Assembly (NCBI GenBank): GCA_023101725.1
Contig: JALJCO010010139.1
Span: forward strand, 62,001-126,000
Length of the DNA: 64,000 nt
Direction: 5' to 3'
Source: Atherinomorus stipes
Lineage: Eukaryota; Chordata; Actinopteri; Atheriniformes; Atherinidae
Shown here: in pieces, positions 37,801 through 49,800 of the stretch
Layout of the letters: every line of letters begins with the position of its first letter
Numbering within the stretch: the first letter of the stretch is position 1
Translations under genes and position numbers: made by a program
The notes under the pieces: model-generated
What the model was told of the DNA's origin: nothing
What the model saw: the letters and a program-made list of their open reading frames with translations, nothing else
Database searches by the model: none

Positions 37801-40800
37801 GCTAAGTCTGGCAAACTTTCCGTTTTTTGCTAATTTCTGAGTACATCAGCATGGATTGCTCAGTGATTTCAGTGAACATGTTCTTAAGGAAATTGTGTTA
37901 AATTTCTGGAGTAATAGCTGGGAAAAATCAGAGGGGGCTAGACAGAGAGGACTGCAGGATGCATCTGAGGAATTCATCATCATTTGTCGACAGTAATGTT
38001 GATGAAGAGGATGTTAAAATCGAAGTGAAGGCTCAGCGTTCACACAGAAAGACTCAGAAACTCCAGGTCTTGACGATTCATGTCCAGAACAAACATATAA
38101 AGGAACAATAATGTTCTTGCATCGCTGATTAAGTTAACAGATTGTTTTATTTTAAGCAACCTGTCATGTATGACTCCAGAAAGTTTCAGGTATCTGACGT
38201 GTTTTAGCCTGTTGCTGGATGTTTTCCCCTTAACCAGGATGTTGTTCCCACATTGTGGGTTTGATCAATATATTAACCCTTTATTAACTGCAATAGAAAT
38301 GACCCGTCTATGCCTGCTCTGTTATTTTTGGGCATAGTGGGGTCATTTCTTGGGGTATCCTCAAGTGTTTTATATTTTTAGAATCTGTACAACTTAAGCT
38401 ACAAGGTTATGAACATCAATGGACAGTAATAACTTGCAATGCTCTTGAGAAAATGCCATGAATATTAAAAATACACAAAAATCGGAATTGTTTTCTCCAT
38501 CTTACTAACTAAAAAAACAAAACATAGTGATCCAAAACATTTCTAAATGTACAAAATTAAAATAAATACTTCTTAACACTTTCAAGTTATTGCAACCATT
38601 TATCTCTTTTAGTTTTTGAGATACAGTCCTTATTGGTTGCAGAGTAATAAGGCGATTTGATTTCAGCTTCAAGATAAAGCAGCTAATAAAAGCATTTTAT
38701 TTCTGCTTTGGCGTCATTTGATGGGAGTATTTCCAGCTGCTTTACCTAGAGTATCTAAAATAAACAAAAAAGGTTCTGGACCAGAGAAGCTAAAAAATTA
38801 TTCAAAATTCTGTAATTTTTTCATAAATCCAAGAAATGAACCTACGAAATGAACATACAAAAACTATAAAAATTCAGAAAATGATTGAATAATTGTTGAG
38901 TATCTTCAACCTATTTTGAATATATATTTTTTAATTCTTTCGTTTTTGAATAAGGTTATTTTTGTAAGGGTGCACTTTCGATTTGTGAAAATACTGCACA
39001 GTATGTGTGCTGTAACTTGTGGTATCATCAGAGCCGGTTCACAGTTCCCTTACCTGCTCTGCCAAATATTTCCTGCAGACTCCAGATGTGTAAATATAAA
39101 CTATGCTAAGACTTGCCTAAATGCAAAATAAAAAAAATCTTTAAAAAAAACAAACAAACCCTAAGCCACTATTGTCATAAAAACAACAAGAAACCACTAA
39201 TCTTGCTGCAGATCTGTAGTAGAACTAAGCCACTTCATATGCTAAAATTAGCAACTGTTATAAAAAAAAAACTACTGAAAACCAGCTAAAACCATGTAAA
39301 ACACAATATAAATGACAGAACAACCTATTCTCGCTTTATTTTCCTCATTATTTGTCTCTCTTTCCATCGTCAGTCTCTCTGGCAGTGACCACTTAACACT
39401 CCACTCTGCTATGACTTCTTGGCGCCACCTTGTGTTTACATTGCCGATCTGCGTCGCACGTAGCGACAAATGATGACGTCATCGACTCGCGACGCCAGCT
39501 CAGCTTGAAAGGCGCCAGTCTTAGCTTTCAAATAAAAAAAAAATTATCGTTCTAGCTGTTATAGTTTTTATTTTAGAGCAGTTTAAGCAGGATTATGCTA
39601 ACAGGGAACTTCTAGCGGCCGCCCGCGGCCGTTCCGTTTTTAAAGGGTTAATAGCTGCTACCCTGATCAGGGTAGCAGCTACTGGGCTGAGAAACTGGCA
39701 GAGAGGGCCGTGTTATATTTGTCTCTGTTTGGTAACCAATGTGACTTAGTAGTAGGGATGGTGAAAACGAAGCTTCATGAGACACTGAGACATTTTGACA
39801 CAGCTGCCAAGAGATCGACACGAAGTCTCGAGACATTTGAGACAGTGAGCATGAGCTACATCTGCTGGCCGTGGATGTGTACTGCAGCTGAGGGAAGCGC
39901 TGTCTGGAGCTGTCTTGTCTCTGACACAGTGTATAATAAAGGATACGTTTCCAACCTTCAGTTAGTGTTTCCTTTGTGGTTGATATCTTGGAATTATCCT
40001 CTGTGATAAATTAACTATTTTCCAATAAATTCCCAATCGATTGGAACCTGTATTAAGCATTGACAGATTAATAAACCCAGTCTCTTCAAGATTTCGGCTC
40101 GACACTCGCGGATGACGTAACGAGGCCTCGGTTTGTGTGGTCACGTGGCTTTTGGCATGCTGACACTTCCACCAAAACAGCGGTAGCAAGACTTCCGGTT
40201 CATAAGATCGAGGCGGAGTCGAGCAGACGGGCTCGAGCAGAACATCCCTACTTAGTAGTGTTTATGTGGTGTGTATGTTTAGCCTCTAGCAACACACGGC
40301 TACCTTACTTTATGTTAAAACAGTAGCTTTTACTTAATATTATACCGCTGTCTTGTAGCTAACTACTGTGCTAGGTGGTGTTAGCGTCTTACCTCGGAAT
40401 AAACAGTTTGTCCAGCTCCGTGTTCAGCCTCATGCAGCTGTGAGTGAAGTCTTTCACACTGTTTAATCAATCTTTCACGCCATTTAATCCATATTCCATG
40501 CCGTTTAAGTCCATATTCCACATCTCTCCGCTTGTGTTTTTTGGTTTTGAGAAGGCAAAAAATACATCACCCAAACGTTCTGGATATCTGTCAGCAGACT
40601 TGAAAATCCTGTCTATGCCTATCTATGGAAGTGTCTATGGAAGTGAAGTTTGCCAGAAACTCCTTTCTGTAGTTACGGTTGCTAACGTATGATTGGTCAG
40701 CGGCAGTTCTAGGGTGGGGCTGGCGAAGGGTCAATTATTGTGCACCTCTAAATTAGCCACATGTTGGCTAATACCTGCTAGTATCTGATATATGGCAGCC

Positions 40801-43800
40801 AGATGTCCAAAATGAACTCCTCTGGTTGAGTTAAGGCTGTTTGGGATCTTTGCTCTCAAGTAGAATAAAGTTGTATCTCAAAATAAAAACCTCACAGTTG
40901 TCTGCATAGATCGGTATCAGTTGATATTGGAAATATCGGTATATTGGACATCGGTTAAAAAAAAAAAAAAGAAGCTAACATCAAACATCCCTAGTTCATA
41001 TTTTTCAGTGTAAGAAATATTTCATTAAGAGAAACTGTCAACCCAAAGTGTATTTATTTAGTCACTTAGTCATAAACATGCCGATATGTCAGGAGACGTT
41101 ATGGAAAGTCTGCCATAAATAATTTTATTTGTTTGGGACGTATTAAAGCTGACATCATTAACTTGCTGTGGAGGCACATAAAATGTTTTTCTTCGTAGAA
41201 GTTAATCTGCTTTTTGACATTTCTCTGCAGATTGTCTTGAACCATCACTGGAAGACTGGCGTGATTCCAGCGGCTATAGCATCAGCTTTCCTGTTCCCTG
41301 CACGCAAACAGCTCTCTGCAGCATCAGTGGAGAAGTAGGAACACACCAGTGGACTGTCACACGGTTGACTTATTAGTAAGCTTCTTATGCACAAGCCTAA
41401 ACATTTTTCTCTTTAATACCTTATGTATTTAGGAACATCTGCTTGGGCTCACAGACAGATCCCACCTGTATGCTGGAGACACAGAGGTATGACATCTACT
41501 GTACATATTACTTTGTTCAACCAAACAAGGCTTTTGGAAGCATGTATATTTATTTAAGTTTGCTTCGTCCTCAGCTGGCCTCCAACATCTGCTCCTTTGC
41601 TGTTTGCAATGACTTTCTCCTCATCACCACTCACTCTCACATCTGCCGCTGCCTCCAACTGAGCACGCTCACAGTCAAAGGTGGGGGGAACACAACAGTG
41701 GCTGATGTAGAGGTCAGATGGATAGATGGATATATTTTATTGATCCCAAACAGAGAAATGAGGGGCTGAAGCAGCAAGTGTTAAGGCAAACAGTGACGCA
41801 TGTAAAGTATACAAATCACTGATACCCGATATTGTCCCACTCTTAACTTCCGATATTAACTGATACAGATCTATGCAGACAACCTTGAGGTTTTTATCTC
41901 TCATATTTTGAGAAACACAACTATATTCTGCTGAGAGCAAAGATCCCAAAATAGCCTTAACTCAGCCAGAGGAGTTCATTTTGGACATCTGGCTGCAATA
42001 TGTCAGATACTAGCAGGTATTAGCCAACATGTGGCTAATTATAAATAGAGATGCACTTATCCGATACTCAGCTCAGATATCAGCTTCGATAATAACAAAT
42101 TGGCTGGATCGGATATTGAATGAATTTGGCCAATCCAACATTTCAATCCAATCATTTCTGTTTTTATTAATATCATAATGAATGCACACTGTCTTTGTTA
42201 ATAAATAATATCAAGTACTTTTATATCTGTTAATTTGTTACTTTTTTTTTTTCAACAAGGCGAAATGTTTACGTCAAGCCTGATGCCTTCACTCACATGA
42301 CAAGGTATACAGTTCATTCATTCAACAGTAGTACCGGGTATCATGGACATGCTTAGCCCAGGTATCTGTATCGGATTAGATCGGAAAAAAACTGGATCAG
42401 TGCATCTCTAATTATAAAGTTTCTGACAACTTGGTAACTTAACCAACAACTTAAAACCAGACATATTATAAGCAGATTCAAAGCAAGTCAGTCTGTAGCA
42501 GCAGCAGCTGCACCGTAGTCTCATGACTCTAAAAGGAATGCTGGGATATGAAGTTCTTCCACAGTAACAGGGACTTTTATACATGCTCCCGAGATTTTGT
42601 AACAAAAGAATGAGATCTCGCAAGATCTCGTTTGTAAACATATTAGTCTGCAAAAAACAATACTGATACTTTCCAATATCACATTTTAATGCTGATTTAG
42701 GCCGATAATATTGGACATCCCTAAAATCTGTATACAATATTTACAAAAATATTTACATATTATAATTGGATGTAAAGGTTTACTGTAATGCAAGTGGACC
42801 AGGCAGATGTGCAAAAACAACGAAATGTTAAAATCCAAAATGGAACAAAATAAAACTCTATAAACATGAAAAACAGCAGTTGAAAACTAATGTTGATGCT
42901 CAGGATGAGCAGCACAGCTTTACAGATATCAGTCATGCATTTGTGTTCATATCAACTATAACGGTGGTCTCTGCTGGTGAATGCTGGGGTACAGTGGGGG
43001 TGAGTAACCTTTGACCTCTCAGGGCTGCAGGCGGCTTTGGCCTCTGACGGTGGTCAGAACGATGAGACGCTTAGGCGGGTGGAGAGAGGATCGAAGATCG
43101 TCACCGTGGTGCCTCAAGACACAAGAGTGATTCTACAGGTCTGCTCACACACTAACCCTAACCCTGCACACACACACTCATACGCATCCACATACTGCTA
43201 GTTTCTGTTGTGGTTAAAAACACACCATTCTCTCCAAATGAAATTTCACACAGCTGCATGTTTTCATGCTTATTTTTGTGTGCAGATGCCTCGTGGAAAT
43301 CTGGAGACGATCCATCACAGAGCGCTGGTGTTGGCTCAGCTCAGGAAGTGGTTGGACGGGTAAACTCCTTTTTTCCCCTGGTTTTTAGTTGATCTATTGA
43401 AAATGGTTTTAATATCAGTAACACCCTGTTTATCCAGGCTCACACTGATCTTTATATTTGTTTAATTTCTAAACTATCATGCAAATATCCTGACTTGTGA
43501 TGAAATGGAGTTTTTAAATGTACCATATGTAAAGGTACTCCTGCTAAACTGACCCAGTGAAATCCTTTTCTTTCCAGTATAAGTGTCTTTAATCTTTGTG
43601 CTCTGAGAAAAACACAGAATTAGACTTATGTTTGTGTGCAGAGATGGCTTTACATGGCACCTCTAGTTATGTTGATGCAGTATGATCACCAATGATGACA
43701 ACCTTCCCTGATAGTAGTGGGTTTCAATACAATTTAAAAAAAAAAAGGGAAATTTTTTAGATTAAAAAAAAAAAGGATAGGGGGTGTTTTAGGTAGGTAA

Positions 43801-46800
43801 TATTAAACAAATTGGGAGGAGAAGAAAATGGGAAAGGGAGGGAAAGAAAGAAAAATTATAAATTAAAAAAAAGAAAAAGGGGAAAAAAAAAAAAAATAAA
43901 ATGAAGTTGTGGTATGATTTTTTTTTTGTATGTGGATGATGATGGGGAGGATAAGTGGATAAGTTAGTATGGATATTAAATTATAGAAAATAAGGGAAGG
44001 AAAGGTAGGAAATAAAAAAAAAAAGGGAGGATAAAAATAAAAAAAAAAAATAAAAAATATTAATATAAAAAGAAAGGAAAGAGGAAAAGAAAATGGAAAT
44101 ATTAAAAATATCACATAAAAATTTCATCAAATTAAATTTAAAAATAAAAATATAAAAAATATAAAAATAAAAAAAGAATTAATAACATGGTGAGGAGGAG
44201 AAAAATAAAAAAAAAATTTCAAATATCTAAAAAAAATTAAAAAAAAATAAAAAAAAAAAAAAAAAAAAATTTAAGATATTTAGAGTTAAAAAAATGTTAT
44301 TGAGGTATAATTAGGAAATTATTTTATAAATCCACCTGATTGAGACAGGGTTAAAGGTGTCCAAAGTCGGCCTCGATGGCCGCTCTCCTGCAGGCCTTTA
44401 GTGTTTCTCTGCATCAACACAGCTGACTGAAATTAAATGGATCCAACAGCCGAAGAAGTTCTGCACACTGCACAGTGATTTAAGTCAGCTGTGTTTGGAC
44501 TGGGATGCACTGCAAACCTGCAGGATTGCGGCCCTTGAGGACCAGAGATGGACTATGGAAGAGGATTAGGGCCACAAAAAAGGTCAGTAATCTGACTTTT
44601 TTATTTTTTCCAGAACATTAAAAAGAAAAACAAATTGGGAGGTTTTTTTTTTTCCAATTCCTAAAAAAAAGTCAGAATTCTGATAAAGAAGTCAGAGCTC
44701 TGATTTTTTTTTTTTTTTTTGGTCAGAAGTCTGACTTTTTCCCACAATATTTGGAAAAAAAGATTGGGAGAATTTTTTTTTTCAAAATTTCTAAAAAGGT
44801 CAGACTTCTGATAAAAAAAGTCAGAATTCTAACTTTTTTCCAGAACATTAAAAAAGAAAAAAAAAATTGGGAGGTTTTTTTTTTTGTTTGTTTTGTTTTT
44901 TGTTTGTTTTTTTTTCAGAAATTGAAAAAAAAAAATCTCCAGAATTTTTTGTCAATGTTTTCGGAAAAAAACAGAATTCTTTTTTTTTTTTTTATTTGTT
45001 TTTTGTTTTGTTTAGTTTTTTTTCCCAGAAATTGAATAAAAATGTCCTGATTTGTTTTTGTTTGTGTGTTTGTTTGTTTTTTAATGTTGTGAAAAAAAGT
45101 CAGAATTCTGTCTTTTTTCTAAGATTTTTTTTTTCTTCAGTGGCCCTAATAGTCTTCCGTGCTGGGCACCCCTGGACTCGGTTATTATTTTTACTGTAGT
45201 GCACAAGTTGGCCCTCGGAGCACCACTTTCTGTGTGCTGGCAACTCACTGCAGACTTTAAACCAATGAGTTTTATCAAATTGTTGCTGTTTGTTTCAGAT
45301 CCTCAGTGGGATTCATAACATTTAGTAATTATGTTTTTTCTGTGAAAAAAAAAAGGCGAGCTGTTCCCACTAAGCAACTTTATTCTAATGTAGCTTGTAA
45401 ACTCAGGTGTTGTGTTCCCATCAATGCTGATCTGAGTTTAAGATAAACAGCTACAGCAGGTCTTGCACTCAAAGACAGTTGTTGTCATGTGTTAGATGTT
45501 TTTATTTTATTTTTTTATCCAGTGTGAAGGGTGCTGTAGTCTTATTTGCTTCATGTTGTTGTTGACAGTTTGAGATTCAGAGAAGCTTTTGAGTCTATGA
45601 GGAAGCTGAGGATCAACCTGAACCTCATTTATGATCACAACCCAAAGGTATGTAGCATTTTATCATGTAGTATAAAAAAAAATATATTTCATCGGTGCCC
45701 TGTAGGGTGTAGACAAACAAAAATTACGTTTGTATCAGACCAGAAGTCACATTTGTATGCCTGAGCTCAGAAATTTCTTCTCATTCAACATTTAGCCTAA
45801 TTTTTTTTTGTCTTTCTTTCTCTCTAAAGTTATCTTTCATCCATGATTTCTCACTTTTGTAAACCTGAGTGTACATATCAGTACTTTTAAGACATAAATA
45901 ATTATTGTTTTGATAATAAGACTGAGGAAAAAGATTAATATAACATTTGACATAATTTAAGAGGAACCATTCACCACAGTAGATACAAGTAGTGTACATG
46001 ATTTACAGACATGAATCTGTGGCAGCAAATTTGAATGTTCTCTTATCAGTTGTAGTGTTCAGAAGACTGTCATGAGATGCTACATGAAGAGAGAAATGTT
46101 TTTCACCTCTTCCTTCCTTGCAGGTTTTCCTGGAAAATGTAGCAATTTTCATCACACAACTCGACTCCATCAACCACATTAACCTCTTCCTCACTGAGCT
46201 CAAGTAAGACAGGATCAGAGTTAAAGCGCTGAGTCATCACATCAGCAGAAACAACTGAGCTTTAACAGCCGTTTTCTCCTGTGGTACCCAGAGAGGAGGA
46301 CACAACCAGCAGCATGTACCCCCGTCCTGAGAGCAGCCCGGTCCAACCTCAGCCTCCCTCTGGGCTAAAAAAGGTTGATGTTGTTTGTGATGCATTACGG
46401 AACACCATGGAGTCAATGGACCCGAACAAGTCAGTGGTATTCATAATTTAGTTAATATTTATATATATATGTTATAATTTGGGGGGGGGGGGGGGGGGGG
46501 GGGGTGTAATTTAAATGATTAAATGATAGTCCATGAAAACTGTGACATTTAGCCAGAGTGGATTTGTTACCTATGAGCAGTGTTTCAATTTTTTCACTGT
46601 TAAATTTAAGAAAGTTGAATGTGCGCCAGGATTTATTTCTTTAACACAGTTCAGAGGGGATGCAGGTAGGAGAGTAATTCGGGTTTAGAGGAGCGGTAGA
46701 GCTGGATGCCATCTGCATAGCAATGAAAGCTGATATGGTTTTTCTGGTAGATATGGCCAAGGGGAAGAATGTAAATGATGAATGGCAGAGACCCCAGAAT

Positions 46801-49800
46801 TGAACCCTGGGGTGCACCTGGAGTGACTGGAAGCAAGTGAGAATGATTGAATAAATGATTTTAGTTGAATGAACTGAGTGTTGCCAGAGAGATATGATTT
46901 AAACCATATGCATACAGTATGTAATGCCCTTTTTATCCAAGTCTTAAAACCTTAAAAGAAAAGCTTCAGTTTACAAGACATGCATTACCAAGAGTGTAAA
47001 AAGTTACTGGATCAGAAATAAGCAGGAAATTTGTAAATTGATGGCATTAAGTATGATATGAAAATGTTAATTTTCATCTCTGTCCAGGTTCTGTTTGTCC
47101 ATACTAACATCTCATGTGAAGAAGACTGTTCCAGAGCTGGAGATCGCTCTGCAGAAAGTCCACGAGCTTCGAGGTGAGAGCTCCTCAGAAGTAAACGCAT
47201 CCACAGACACACAGCATAATGAGGTGGGAAATAGGGATGGGAATCACTTTATTCGTGGATATTCGATGCATTTGTGTAATGATGTATCATGAGGCGCATT
47301 CGGACAGAGAGGTTCTAAGAACGCAGTTGCTATAACTACGCCTCCTGAGTTTAGTTATAAGATCTACCCTTTGCCTTCAGTGTGCGTTCGCACATGAGGG
47401 AGGACCTCGTTAGGAACCATGTGTGACGCAATCGTTGCAACAATGACAAATTTATGCCCCATCAGATCGAATACAAAACTGAGGTTTCTCATCTCTTTTA
47501 TTCAAAGCTATTGTAAAAGCTAGCTTACCAGCTTTCCCTCATCACGGTCATTTGTATCATGTAACGGAACAGCCCCCCGTTGGAAAGCTGCCCTAACGTC
47601 TTGTTTATGTTTCGTTGAAGTCTGCCCAGACACTTTTGTGGACGGACCAGGGTTTGTTCACTAAAGTGGTGCAGATTGTACTGACACAATTTGCAACTGT
47701 ATTTGGGTTTTCCATCTCTTTTATTCAAAGCTATTATAAAAGCTAACTCACCAGCTTTCCCTTCCTTTCCCTTGTTTACCTTTTGCTAAAGTGCGGCAGG
47801 AACCTTAGTGGGCGGTCCGTCCACTAAAGTGTCCGGGCTGCAGCCGCAGATTCTACTGCTATACTTTGCAGCTGTGTTTGGTCATTAAATCAATATGAAA
47901 ATAATTGCTTTTGGACGTTTCAAAATAGTTGTCGATTTGGGGCGTGCACCATTGTGATCGATTTAATAATGAATTGGTATACTCATATAGGGGATTATCA
48001 CGCTTCCGTGTTCCAGTTTCCGGAACTTGAAACACTTAGCCGGTCCATTTCTGGTCCAGTTCAATGTCCCTGCTCTGTTCCACTTTGTAAATTGAATAAA
48101 CGCCAACCCCACTTAAATTTTCATGGATTCCAGACTGAAGTGATACTAAGGAAGAAGTGGATCAAAGCAATTTGCCAGAGTGAAGGGCCAAACTTTATAA
48201 TAAAACAACGTAGCACGCTTTTTGTAGCCGGTGCGGCACAACCCCGGCACTTTAATGATGCAGACTAGACAGCTAGCGTTGTGTAAGATGTAAGAGTTAG
48301 TCAAACACACAAAACGTTGATCACATCAAAGGGAGGAAATACTTCCAACATTTGTCCATATAGCATGCGATTTGTTGGTTGGAATGTAGTCTTTTATACG
48401 TTGATAAGTAACGGTGGTGATGCTTGGCAGGGGATCATTGCTCTTGGGGCAGAATATATTAGGGGTATAAATCGCTGGTGTGATCACGATACAATTTTTT
48501 ATAGATACAATAGATAGGCGATTTGATGTCTGCCGATATCTCAAATTCAGTCACAATATCATTTCAATTCGATTCAGGATCCACTGATTGATATAAAACA
48601 ATATAAAACAATATTACAAGTAATTAACAAGGATATTGTTTCTTAACAGTACCTGTAAGCTTTGCAGTACGATCTCCCTGTGTCACATCTATCCACTGCA
48701 CAACTACAAATGTGTATTTTGCTGTGAAAATGTTGTGTCATTGGACTTTCAAAATAAAGCCATTTTCATTATAAAAGTGGGTTTGATATAGATTTTTGGT
48801 CGATACTGAGTTTTTGGATCGATATACGATTAATGTATTGTTATACCCCTTGAATATAGTGGTCAAAAGCCCAGAGCGCCCTCTTGTGATAGCATATTTA
48901 CATGTGCAACATGACAATAAAGGCCCATTTATGCTCCCTTACGCACGTAAATGGCGACATCCGTTTCATGTGCCACCGCCTTCATACTTCCATGCGTCTT
49001 TTGCGTTCATAAATCAGTTGTCCACAAGGCAGCAGTGCTGAGTTCATAGTTAACTTCCCTTTTTTAATGTCAGCTTACGCTGCTTGGTGTCGGTAACGGT
49101 AAATAGCTGCCTGTCCCATCGCTCTGGCAACATGATGTCATAGATATGAGTGTATGTTTGGACAAACTCACACAGCCTCCCCTGAAAAGCTCCAGCCATG
49201 TCTACAGATGCTCCTGTTTTTTCTGTTTTTGTGTTGTTGTTTTTGGATTTTATGTTGTTCTGTTCCTGCTCTTCTTCTCTGGTTTGTTCCTTTCGCTGGC
49301 TGCATATCAGCTACACAGCTCAACACTGACCCTGTGGTTTTCGTTGTTATTGCTTCGTTTTCTGTCGAGTGACGCCCCAACAAGCCCCTCAAAAATGCAC
49401 TAGATTAAATGCGTAAGATACAGACAACGCAGACAACTGTCTGCCGTCTGCGTATCCGTGTTCTGCGTTGAGCCAAAATGGGACTGTACAGTCATAATTT
49501 GAATACAACATGTTCTAAAGGAGGAACGAGTCTAAATTATTTAATTCTGCCTCTTTAAGTCCTAAAAGATCTTGCGTCCTTCCTGAAAACGTCAATTTTT
49601 CTGTACAAAAATTGGTAAAGATTTACTTTCATGGTCATTTCATTAATATTGCTGTGTTCTCCATTATTATTAAATGCATTCTGCATCGTTTCTGTTGAAA
49701 AAAACCTTCTGGTATCTTTGTATCCAGCTGTATTTGTATGCTATAAGAATGGCTTGTGGTCCAACGACAGGCTTTTCCGGGTCCTTCTCATGAATTTCCG

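Larger units (their letters stand above)
37763..40735. mobile_element. Inverted-repeat DNA element nested in the 4.2-kb element
   Basis: TGACCCTTCGCCAAGTCCCG... (37763-37826) is mirrored by ...GGGGCTGGCGAAGGGTCA (40646-40735). The termini are imperfect, about 60 bp or more, sharing TTACAGTTGCTAA-type and TCTGGCAAACTTTC-type blocks. The sequence attat abuts both ends, a possible 5-bp duplication. The superfamily is undetermined. Confidence 0.65.
36793..40993. mobile_element. hAT-type composite element (4.2 kb) in elp1 intron 13
   Basis: The left end is TAGAGATGTCTGATATTATT and the right end ATCAAACATCCCTA. An exact 8-bp duplication gttcatat flanks it (36785-36792 and 40994-41001). Its own sequence is roughly 36793-37762 plus 40736-40993; the middle holds later insertions listed separately. 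It includes a block (37158-37520) shared in inverted orientation with the element at 2123-3038. No transposase was recognised. Confidence 0.88.

Noticed and set aside
44751..45199. Phe/Lys-rich open frames of 94-110 aa
   Set aside because: They are produced by T and A homopolymers in the intron 18 minisatellite.
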